DNA of 64,000 nucleotides, taken from NCBI RefSeq assembly GCF_036320965.1, contig NC_092225.1, positions 76,829,435 through 76,893,434 of the forward strand, given 5' to 3'. Below the pieces are notes generated by a model. That model ran no database searches. It had not been told where the DNA came from and saw nothing but the letters and a program-made list of their open reading frames with translations. The position numbers were made by a program, and so were the translations under genes. This DNA comes from Panulirus ornatus (Eukaryota > Arthropoda > Malacostraca > Decapoda > Palinuridae). This document shows, in pieces, positions 49,106 to 64,000 of the stretch. The stretch's first letter is position 1. Each line of letters starts with the position of its first letter.

Positions 49106-49258
49106 GGTGACCAGTGTGTAGTGGTTGGGGAAGGTGATTGTGGGAAAGGAGGGCTTCATGTAGGGGGCCCTCGTGCCCTTAGATGCCAAAGCCTGTATGG
49201 TTGGCGTCATCCCACGACTCAGATATTCAGCACGAAACCCATCCACTGACACAAGGAT
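49106..49258 (-). CDS. ENPP: ENPP-like exon with first metal Asp and catalytic Thr
   Basis: 51 codons, phase 0 at both ends, acceptor GCGTGCAG and donor GTGAGT on the minus strand. It begins [13 protein letters not shown], where the Asp is a zinc ligand, and ends [15 protein letters not shown], where the Thr of TFPNH is the nucleophile that becomes nucleotidylated in this family. In between is the usual linker ([18 protein letters not shown]). The match to ENPP is unambiguous. A 23-bp minisatellite lies only about 60 bp upstream in the intron. Confidence 0.95.
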
Positions 49259-49316
49259 CTGCACGCAGAGGAAAATGATAAAAATGTTACAATAAAATAT
49301 ATTCAAAACATACGGT

Positions 49317-49592
49317 TGTGTGGCCACACCAACACATGGTTGTGGGGCTCCCCTTACACATGGGTGTGGGATATCCCATCACATGGTTATGGGGCTTCCC
49401 TAACACATGATCGTGAGACATCCCAACACACAGGTGTGGGACACCCCAACATACAGGTGTGGGACACCCCAACACAAGGGTGTGGGACACCCCAAGAGAC
49501 AGGTGTGGGACACTAACACACGGGTGTAAAACATCCCAAAACTCGGGTGTGGGATATCCCAGCACACGGTTGTGGGACATCGCAACACACAG
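49317..49592. repeat. 23-bp minisatellite, about 12 units, palindromic core
   Basis: The unit is roughly GGTGTGGGACACCCCAACACA. The core GGTGT-GGG-ACACC is self-complementary, and some units instead carry GGGATATCCC. Successive spacings are 23, 23, 23, 21, 23, 23 bp. It lies in the 789-bp intron between the N-terminal exon and the catalytic-Thr exon of the ENPP gene. Confidence 0.92.
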
Positions 49593-50047
49593 CTCCGTTA
49601 ACAACTGGAAGAGGTCCTGTTAGCGCTTGTGTTCACAGCATTCTTGCTAAATAAAGTCCCAATACTTCTAATATTCATGATAATGATCGTGAACAATATA
49701 TCACCATTATCATTATGTATTGTCATGGCTGAGATGCAATATTGGCCAGAGGCTAGGATACTCCGTCATGGTCGGGGGGATGCAATGTCATGAGTAGATG
49801 TGCATTCTCATGGGCAGTGATGCCGTGTCGTGGGTAGGGATGTACTGTCATCGTAGGGCATACCCCTTAGCATGCTACTGGAAGTATTAAAAAGAAATGT
49901 CTCAAAATACCCAAACAAAACCCTCAACACACGTCCGGCTGCCTAAACTATACGTATTTATACCGAAGAACTACTCGCATCTTGTCTACGTGCGGGTTAC
50001 CTTTCCTAACAACCCAAGGGGGAAAAAAATTATAGCAAGTGACGTAC

Positions 50048-50173
50048 CAGAGGGTGTTGGTGGTACGTGGGTGGGCAGGAGGTGGGGTCCAGGTGGTCCG
50101 AGAGGTGCGGGGGTGCGTGAGGCACGACAGACGCCGCCAACGTCAGCCTCACCATCATCATCGCTACAACCGC
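50048..50173 (-). CDS. ENPP: ENPP-like exon with N-terminus (signal or anchor segment)
   Basis: On the minus strand, TTTTCAG precedes and GTACGT follows a 126-bp phase-0 exon. It reads AVVA, then [13 protein letters not shown], then a Pro/His-rich stretch ending [10 protein letters not shown]. The last segment matches the Cys-Pro...Pro-Leu that precedes the first metal-binding strand in ENPPs and joins directly to ILVSVDGF in the next exon. The run [17 protein letters not shown] is hydrophobic and could be a signal peptide or type II membrane anchor. Three consecutive ATGs at 50161-50153 could start translation, but the frame is open back to the acceptor, so an upstream coding exon is possible. 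No somatomedin-B domain is visible. Confidence 0.72.
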
Positions 50174-50244
50174 CTGAAAACCAGAAGGAAAACACAGTCA
50201 GTGTTCCATATATAGACGCATCAGATGTATCACCAGTACAGTTT

Positions 50245-55959
<5,715 letters not shown>

Positions 55960-57739
55960 AGCTCCTGCTTCGGAACTTACTATGTCTATGTTACTCCTGA
56001 AGTGGAAGAATGATACAATCATTCCCTTATGTTCCCGTAAAGGTGGCAGCACGGCCAAGCGAGATCAGTGGCTGAGATGACTAATTGAAAGACTTATTCA
56101 ATAACGGAGAGTGAGAGGTGATGACCAAGCTTAATTTTGAACATCTTAACAGTGCTGTTCTGAACATGTTCTGGGAGCATATTCATTCCATGCGTCAATA
56201 ATGCCATCAGTAAAGAAATTTATCTTGCAATCCAGATTAACTCGATGACCTCTGAAGTTCAAGTCCCTAGTCTCTCATTAGCAGTACTGGCGCGGCCGTG
56301 AAATATCTTTCAGTGTCAACGTTGTTGAGCCCTTCATGTATTTCAAAACAATATATCAACTTGCCTCAGAGCCACCTCTTGTCCAGGGAGAACAGATTAA
56401 GTTCTTGTATTCTGTCCTCATATGGTTTATACGAAAGGAAGGAATCAATTCAGTTGCTCTTCACGGCACTGTTTCCAATTTAAGAATATCTTTATCGAAG
56501 TAGAGGGGACAAGAACAACACTGTGTATTCGAGTTGGGGTCTAACTAGACTTGGGTATGATGGCAATACTACATTTCTGCTTTTGTATGTGAAGTTTCTG
56601 TCAATAAATTCTAGCATCCCATCGCTTTCTTGGCAGCTTCTTTACAATTCTGGAAGACTTTGAAGTTGGTGAAGACAGTGACCCCTAGATCCCTCACACA
56701 ACGGTTGTACCTCAATTTTGTGGCCCATCAGTTCGTAATCGAATTTCTTGATGAGATTTCCTACCTGCAACAGCCGACAAATATTGACGTTGAACGGCAT
56801 TTGCTTTTTTCTAGACCACTCAGCGAGCTATTTCATCGAGATCCTCTTGTAATAGCCTATTTTTCTTCATTTGATATGGCACTGCCGATCTTTGTGTTAT
56901 TTGCAATTTTGGACACAAGTTATTTAGCCCTACATTAATATAAAATATATGACGAAAAGTATAGGACCCCCAGGACGTATCCCTGGAAGACCCCACTTGT
57001 TACGGGTGATTGCGGTGACACCTTCACCATTCATTGGGACTCTTTACTTCTTTTCACGTAACAATACTTCTGTCCAGTTTCCTATGCCACTGACTCTTTG
57101 CATCAGTTTAACGTGGTGGACTTTGTCGAATGCTTTTTGGAAGTCCAGAAATATAAATATATTACTTAAGTCTTGTCGTGGGTACTAATTTATGACAGAA
57201 TTCAGGAAGGTTTGTACAGCATGAGCTATTACATGTGAAACCATGCTGTGTATTATTGACCAGACTCTGTCGTTCCAGGTAAGTTACGGTTTTATCTTTA
57301 GTAATCAACTCGCATAACTGTACATACAATTGATGTGAGCATAATGGGACGGTAATTGCCAGGCATTTCTCGGTTTCCTCTTTTTGAATATGGGAATATT
57401 GTCAGCCAGGCTCCAGTCCTGCGATAATTTTCCATCTTGGAAAGGTTTATCAAAAATAAAGGTCAAAGGTTTGGCAATTTCATGTGATGTTTTCAATTAC
57501 TATCATGAGATTGTAAGAACTAGATTAAGTATATCAGCTTCCCTCTTCGGCTTTGTGAAAGTTTGGTAGAGACAACTGTCCTCGACAAAGTTGACAAGTC
57601 TAGCAGATTCACTTTCTACACCTGAAACAGTTCGCTAGTTGATTTCTGGAAGATAAAAATCCCCAAGAATGATCGACCCTCTACCTTTATCGCTCGATGT
57701 AAACTCGTAGAGCGTCAGTGTCTGCTGGCTGACTAGGAC

Positions 57740-58098
<359 letters not shown>

Positions 58099-58174
<76 letters not shown>
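58099..58174. repeat. (TA)n microsatellite
   Basis: About 38 TA units at the SINE 3' end. Confidence 0.95.
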
Positions 58175-58179
<5 letters not shown>

Positions 58180-58470
58180 TTATGTACGGTTTGGAAAATT
58201 GTGTGCTAATCAGAACACAGTAGTGTTGGACAGCAACAGATGCTGTAGTCTGAATTTCATTGTAGTTTAGGTAAGATTTTACATACAATGCAGTTCCACC
58301 TCGCCCGTCTCTGTCCCTCACAAATAATTAGTCCGGCAGATGTACTCGCAAATTAGATCTTTGTTTTACGTGTTTAGAAATGTTTCTATAAATATAATGA
58401 TATCAACGTGTCTTGTGTTTACAAAGCATTGCAATTCAGCTATTATGTTTCAGATTTATCGTATTTTCAT

Positions 58471-59309
58471 GCAAAGTCCATTTAAGTACTTCATGTAATT
58501 TCTATACAAACTTGGTGGTATGAGAGTGTTACCGGACTCTGCCTGCTCCAAATTACACCGTGAGTGAATAAGAGTCACTTTAGCGAGGCTACATTACTGG
58601 GAGAATTGTCTTATCAGAAAACTTCTCATACCAAAGAGTCTTTATTTCCCTAGCTGGGGAAACGCCGCCTTGGGATGCAATAGCCTTTAGAAAGGCTCCG
58701 GATCTTTCATAGAAATTGGTCCTGGGGGTAAAGATATACCTATGATTCCAAGAGTTTGTGTGTTTGTGCGCACCCTTTCCAGGCCGAACTGTAGCACCTG
58801 GAGGCTCCAGATATTGGATGCAAGTACTTCAAAATCCGGGCCAGGTTGTAGACCACGCACGTGTGTCTTGAAGACAGGTTTAAGGCTACCAAAAGCCATC
58901 AAATGCCTCCCCAGCCTTGTATGTTTTCACTCAATTCACAGCACTCATTCAATATACGTGATATAGCGACCTCAAATTACAATGAAGGTATGTACCTCAG
59001 CATCAGAGGCAGGGTCCAAGGGTACCAGAGCCTGGTCTTGCAGGCCAACAAAGGCCACCTTTCAAGGTTCAGACTTACTACAGCTTTATGGTAATCACTC
59101 AGCTCAGGAGCAAGCACACATTCTAATTTTTTTTTAACCAGGAGGCCTTGGAGGTGTCATCTGAAAGCCAAAGAAGACCATTATCATATATTTCTTTTAT
59201 CGAAGAAGCCCTTTTTTTTTCCGTGCATCGTCGGGGAACATGGAAATACGTCTTTGGTAGGTTCACTGGCCGGTCAGCGAGGGTCAACTCCCCGGCCAAG
59301 GGCATTGAC
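58471..59309. other. Upstream region, unassigned
   Basis: May contain 5' sequence of the CR1-like element at 55960-58470 but shows no clear motif. Overlapping short ORFs on both strands are unsupported. Confidence 0.4.
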
Positions 59310-60170
59310 CATTACTCTTCTAGATCTATACAAATGACTTGCCTAAATACGATTGCGGATGGAGTATATGTCTGGAAGGAAGTGAAAAGAAAGGAGAAAT
59401 TAATCAAGTTACGAGGGAACCTAGACAGAGGGTGCATGAAACTCAACCCAGGTAGTTTTGAAATAATGAGGAAGGGTCACAGTGAGAGGAGGCCTCGGTG
59501 GGAATATTATCAATCATGATATATGCTGCAGGAATCACTGTGCGAGAGAAACATGGGAGTCGACATCGTCCCTACCCTGTTGCTAGAGTCCCCCTTTAGG
59601 AGAATAGTTAAGGAGACCAACTGTCTGCCGGAAAATATCAAAATTACATTTAAGATTATGGATAAGGAAATATTCAGCTAGCTGTTCATGTTTTGCATAA
59701 TGTAAAAAGCAGAATATGATTCTCAGGCACAAATAGGTAATGGAGAAGGTCCAGAGGAAAGCAAATATGATGGTAAGAGAATCAACAGAGTTGAGTCACA
59801 GGAACAGGACTAAGGGCCTTAAGTTTATCCACTAGGGAAGAGAAAAGAGTGAGGGGTGGCCTTATCACAACCTTTTAAGTTTTAAAACCAGACTGACGAA
59901 GACAGTGAATGGTTCTTCTAAAGATGTAAGGATGGAGCAACCAGAGGGCATAAGCTGAAATTAAGCGAAAGACTCATTGGAATAGATATAAAGCATAAGA
60001 GTGATGGACGACTGAAGCAAACAATGTACAAACAGTAAATGTAGACAACATACGGAAACTTAGAAATGCATGATAGATGAGAATAAACACGAGATTGAGC
60101 CCAACGAGTGCAAAGCTTCCTCGCCGTAGAGTACAATTAGATAATTAAATATAAATAAATTACACATACA
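59310..60170 (+). mobile_element. CR1-like LINE relic, plus strand
   Basis: Reads KLRGNLDRGCMKLNPGSFEI then MRKGHSERRPRWEYY (family: LQRDLDR...KFNPSKCKVMxxGHS), ESLCERNMGVDIVPTLL (EERDLGV type), GEGPEESKYDG (VQRRAT type), RTKGLKF, a RGGLITTF block and GHKLKLSERLIGI. The motif order is CR1-like; heavily mutated. Confidence 0.7.
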
Positions 60171-61867
60171 TACGCGCTAAGGCACACAACATATACTATG
60201 ATGGAGAGCAAGACTTAGGCACACGGATGGCATGAGCTGCACGACAGATGGGGTAAACAGCGTCACCATAGTCTGAAAGGTTGCACTCAGCGTCTTAACT
60301 TCTGGCCTAAACTATCAAGCTTCGTACATCACCTATTCTTCCTATGTTTCCTGTTGACAGTCTGCAATTTTGATTAAGATTAATAATTCAAATACGAATA
60401 CATTCTGAATTCTAATGAGGAAAGAAAGATATTTGTTTCGTTGAAGAGCTCCCATAGCAGGAGTGTAGATCTGGTTGCTGGCGGGGGATGGGAGATGTGG
60501 TGGCAGACACACCCTCGCATCGTAAACCAACTTTACCAGTGAAAAAACCAGTGTTACCAGATTCATTGTCCCGTGTCGTGCATAAGTACCCTCCCCAGTC
60601 TTAGGTACACGTAGCCACCAACTCCAGAACAATACCAACTCATTACCAGATCCGCGTCTTTCTCGACACAACTCATTCCCTCTCCTCCACAAGGACTAAA
60701 TCTGTCCCCCATGTCATCCTCTCCTGCATAACAGTCGCATAATCCTCTTGACATAGTTCCAAACCATTTTTGAGTCCACTTCCACAGTCCGAGTCGATCC
60801 TCACTTCCCCACTTGACAGAAGCAACCTGTTCCCGATTCTCCTCGACACGGTCTAAACCCCTCAAGCTGAAAAGTTTGTTCTTCCTTTGACAGTGCTCTT
60901 TGACACAGGCCTAACCTACTCCACGTTACCCACCACAGCCTCGGTCTGTCCCTTCATCTAGCCTCCGACAGATTCCCTGCTGATGTACGTCAAGGCAGAG
61001 GCCCGACCCGACCATAAACGTTTGTTCCCCCTATGTGTCTTCAGTCCTTTGAGCATGACGGTACGACCTGCGACATATTCCTGAAGGGTATGGTTGAGGG
61101 TCAGGCCATTTTACCCAAGGGTCGTACCCGTCATGCTCAGACGGTGAAATTCCTAGCCGTCCCTGCTAGACCTATGACACGACGGTGTCCTGCATAACGC
61201 TGTGGTCCACGCCTGGCGGGGCAGGTTACAGTTACCCCTGGTTGAATTAGCTAATCACACTATTCACCCAAAATTTCCAAAATGATTAGACCACATGTGC
61301 AGCTGTATGATTCAAAACAATTTCTGCAGTGCATCATTCCAGCCGAAACGGAATAAAATGAAATGAAACGTCGAAATGTTTAGTTACAGCTGAAGGACAT
61401 CCTTGCCATCAAAATGTCTGTTGAACATATCATTATTACTGTCATTGGTATTATCATCATCAATATAAATATTATTGTATAGCCCCAAGCTCAGGGGAGC
61501 CACATAAGTGGAGGGAACCAGGTATATGGCGTGATCTAGGCATGTGGAGGGAGCCAGGTGCAGCTGATGATACCTGGAAGACCTTGGCGGCCTGTGATGG
61601 GGTGGGTGAGGTCGGCCTTAGTTTTTGCCCCAGTGGCTCCCACTGGCACACTAGCACTTAAAATGAGCTACCACACTGGGAGTCTTTAGCAGACTAGTGT
61701 ACGTGAAATAATTACATAAAGACCTCACGTGGGCAAATATGCAGATAGATCAAAACAGAAAGACATGGGAAGATGAGAATAATCATAACATGTAACTCAA
61801 GTACCACGTGAACTGGTATTAGCATAACCCAGCTTCACCTGAACCGAGTGATAAATACCTCCTAGGA
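60171..61867. other. Upstream region, unassigned
   Basis: No gene or element recognised; ORFs of 100-116 codons at 60342-60865 on the minus strand overlap each other in different frames and show no domain. Confidence 0.45.
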
Positions 61868-62398
61868 GCAGCTTGGCACCTAGGGTTAGGCCTGCAGCTT
61901 GATACCTAGGGTTAGGCCTGCAGCTTGGTACCTAGGGTTAGGCCTGCAGCTTGATACCTAGGGTAAGACCTGCAGCTTGATACCTAGGGTAAGACCTGCA
62001 GCTTGGTAGCTAGGGTCAGCCTGCAGCTTGGTACCTAGGGTCAGACCTACAGCTTGGTACCTAGAGTAAGGCCTGAAGCTTGGTAACTAGGGTAAGGCCT
62101 GAAGCTTGGTAACTAGGGTAAAGCTTGAAGCTTGGTACCTAGGGTAAGGCCTGAAGTTTGGTACCAAGGTCAAGCCTGCAGCTTGGTACCCAGAGTCAGG
62201 CCTGTAGCTTGTGCCTGGTGTCAGGCCTGCAACTTGGTACCCAGGGTCAGGCCTGCAGCTTGATGCCTAGGGTCAAGCCTGTAGCTTGGTACCCTGGGTA
62301 AGGCCTGCAGCTTGGTACCCAGGGTCAGGCCTGCAGCTTGATGCCTAGGGTCAAGCCTGTAGCTTGGTACCCTGGGTCAGGCCTGCAGCTTGGTACCC
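61868..62398. repeat. 26-bp minisatellite, about 20 units
   Basis: The unit approximates CAGCTTGGTACCTAGGGTCA + GGCCTG. Early units carry GGGTTAGGCC, middle ones GGGTAAGG, late ones GGGTCAGG. The last about 150 bp repeats as a three-unit (78-bp) higher-order block. The unit is dense in 6-bp palindromes (GGTACC, CCTAGG, AGGCCT, CTGCAG). Confidence 0.95.
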
Positions 62399-63956
62399 TC
62401 AGAACATGAATATCTCACAGCGTGTTAAGGAGGTTGTCATACACTGAAAATCCCAATGCTAAATATGACAAAATGGTCACACGAAGTAACCATATTTCCA
62501 CTGATGGAGACGAGCGGGAAAGCTGCCCAGAATGAGCTCCTCAGATGACTATATGGACCACTCCCAGGAGAGGTGCCAAATGAATGTGAGAGAAAATCTA
62601 CATTCACAGTGATGCATGAGCGGACCAGCCAGCAGGAAAGAGCGGCTCTTGGAGGGCGTCAGAGACTATAATAGCCACATCCTGGCTTCGTTGTTCTCTC
62701 ATACGGGAAACTCGACAAACACTTTTAACAGGATAACGTCTGAATTGCGGTATTCTCAAGGTAAGGGAATTAGATGAAGGTTACTTGAACGGTAAGATCC
62801 GTTACGATGACAGAAACTATACCTACGTCACCATGCTCACTCCAGGGTTACCATTTCATCAGATAATAGCTTAATTGACGCTATAGTTGCAGCACTGCCA
62901 TTTCATGTTTAAACTGAAAGACTTATGAAAACGCTACGTTCCTTGGCCTCCCACAACCACAAATTGTAAGGTGGCTGGCAACCAACGTCGACACCACCCA
63001 AAATTAGATTTAATAATTCATCCCACTGAACAATGGGGTGTGCTTCCTTTCGAGCGTTTTTGTTCCTCAACTTTATAAAGCGATAAAATAAAGATCACGT
63101 GACTTCCCCAGTCACATATTGTTTAACATCTGCCTGAATGCAATATCTGAAATTTTTCTAATATTCTAACTTAAGATACACAGAAGCCAGTCTCATAATT
63201 ACCATTTTCCTCAGATCATCTCACTCTCCGATAAAAATTCTAAAGGAAAGTCTGTTCTGACATGAAATTACTTTATCAATAATCAGATATTTACTTTGCA
63301 ATTAGTTTCACGCGACTTACGCCAAGAATTCCTCAGCTCAGTAGTTCTACATTAATTATCATTCACTTCCTCTTCCCAGCTTCTCCACACCTACACAATT
63401 TCCTCCATTCCTCTGTAACATCCACCGTTAGTAAGCCCTCCCCAGCCAAGGTTGGAGGCTACAGCAGCCGCACGTTATCTTGCCGTGCTCCTTTCGTGTG
63501 ATAGAAGATTTCAACACCCCCGTTTCCTCTCTTCTACCGTCCCTGACTTACGACTACCTTTCCCTATCAAGACTCGACTAGCTTTCCCTATCCTGACTCC
63601 CGCTCCCTGTACCTATTCACTCTTCCTTTCTCAACCCAATCTCCCCGTTTCCCTGGCCCACCTAGCTCCTACCTTCCCTTGAGCATCTCCCGCCCCAGGA
63701 GACGGTCGAGGGCAGACCACCTGGCCATAACCACCACCTCAACATCTATTTCCCTATAGTAAACAAAAACCGAACTCTACGTCTGGAGACGACTGGTGCA
63801 AAAACTTAACGGCCGGTAGTACACCAGGTAGCTGGACCTGAGCCAGTACATTAGGCAGTGTTCCCACGTTCCTCCACGTTTTTACGAAGTTAACCGACCT
63901 TGGCTGCGGCTGGCTGACGTTGTGGTACTACAGGAGGAAACGTAGTATTTAACCCC

Positions 63957-63958
<2 letters not shown>
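62399..63958. other. Upstream region, low in repeats, unassigned
   Basis: Mostly non-repetitive. Minus strand 63728-63673 holds a short ATG-initiated frame followed by GTAGGA, discussed as a possible first exon. The rest shows nothing I can name. Confidence 0.4.

Positions 63959-63990
<32 letters not shown>
63959..63990. repeat. (TG)n microsatellite
   Basis: About 16 TG units at the right edge of the window. Confidence 0.95.
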
Positions 63991-63994
<4 letters not shown>

Positions 63995-64000
63995 GTAACA

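Larger units (their letters stand above)
3409..50173 (-). other. ENPP: ENPP-like ectonucleotide pyrophosphatase/phosphodiesterase gene, 10 exons, 3' part missing
   Basis: Gene-level entry for the minus-strand locus. ENPP enzymes are extracellular, two-zinc phosphodiesterases that hydrolyse nucleotide or lysophospholipid phosphodiester bonds. The ten exons join in frame into about 496 residues from the first Met. Reading from that Met, family-defining residues are Asp44 (SVDGFR), nucleophile Thr80 (TFPNH), Asp198 and His202 (EPDNIGH), Asp245 and His246 (ADHGM) and His350 (EHGYDN), so every expected metal ligand is present. PAPNNGT and the start of a linker to the nuclease-like domain place it with ENPP1/2/3 rather than ENPP4/5/6. 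Known members run to about 850 residues; the rest lies left of position 3409. Introns range from 151 bp to about 10 kb and hold most of the repeats. The 5' end is uncertain: exon 50048-50173 may not be the first. Confidence 0.9.

Noticed and set aside
49287..49604. Frames of 62-105 codons on both strands in the 23-bp array
   Set aside because: Products of a tandem repeat in an intron; unit length 23 is not a multiple of three and no start or domain supports coding.
60342..60865. Overlapping minus-strand ORFs of 100 and 116 codons
   Set aside because: No recognisable domain, no splice or start support, overlapping frames.
61868..61930. Telomere-like GGGTTAGG units
   Set aside because: TTAGG appears once per 26-bp unit in a few units only and is not in tandem; not a telomeric array.

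Overview
This is eukaryotic, AT-rich, repeat-dense genomic DNA, most likely from a decapod crustacean. That assignment is an inference. It rests on the animal-type exon/intron gene, on many copies of one RTE-type LINE and its partner SINE of a kind I associate with decapod genomes, and on abundant long dinucleotide arrays. I see no bacterial operon, rRNA, CRISPR or viral structural gene.

Host gene. One protein-coding gene is visible, on the minus strand, from about 50173 down to 3409 and continuing past the left edge. It is an ectonucleotide pyrophosphatase/phosphodiesterase (ENPP1/2/3-like). I could assemble ten coding exons: 50173-50048, 49258-49106, 45612-45469, 36750-36640, 26678-26571, 26419-26188, 17385-17304, 11523-11388, 11175-10993 and 3634-3409. 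All have AG/GT borders and compatible phases (0,0,0,0,0,1,2,0,0, then 1). They give about 496 residues from the first Met. The nucleophilic Thr and all six expected metal ligands are present, so the catalytic domain looks intact. The 82-bp exon at 17304-17385 is too short to stand out as an ORF and was found by phase and homology. The C-terminal nuclease-like domain lies beyond the window.

Mobile elements. Introns and upstream DNA are filled with retroelements. A young RTE-type LINE family is present at 1190-2871(-), 19160-21130(+), 22106-24290(+), 24768-25946(-), 27441-27792(+), 30493-31057(-), 31080-34080(-), 50423-53092(-), 53200-55314(-) and 55315-55505(-). Older RTE relics lie at 1-1028, 4690-5635 and 26947-29475. 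The young copies fall into two subfamilies. Long-tail copies keep about 250 bp of 3'UTR, and where the 3' end of the coding region is preserved it is not cut short. Short-tail copies lack that UTR block and carry a premature stop (CGA to TGA) near the end of the RT ORF. A SINE (17782-17947 and 57854-58097) shares the LINE's 3' hairpin tail, so it probably uses the LINE's reverse transcriptase. Decayed CR1-like and Jockey-like LINEs, a tRNA-derived SINE and an internally deleted Tigger-type DNA transposon (29490-30268) fill much of the rest.

Tandem DNA. There is a 26-bp minisatellite at 61868-62398, a 23-bp palindromic minisatellite at 49317-49592 beside the catalytic-Thr exon, several recent short tandem duplications, and many (TA)n, (GA)n and (TG)n arrays, several sitting at LINE or SINE ends. 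About a third of the window shows nothing I can assign; those stretches are listed.
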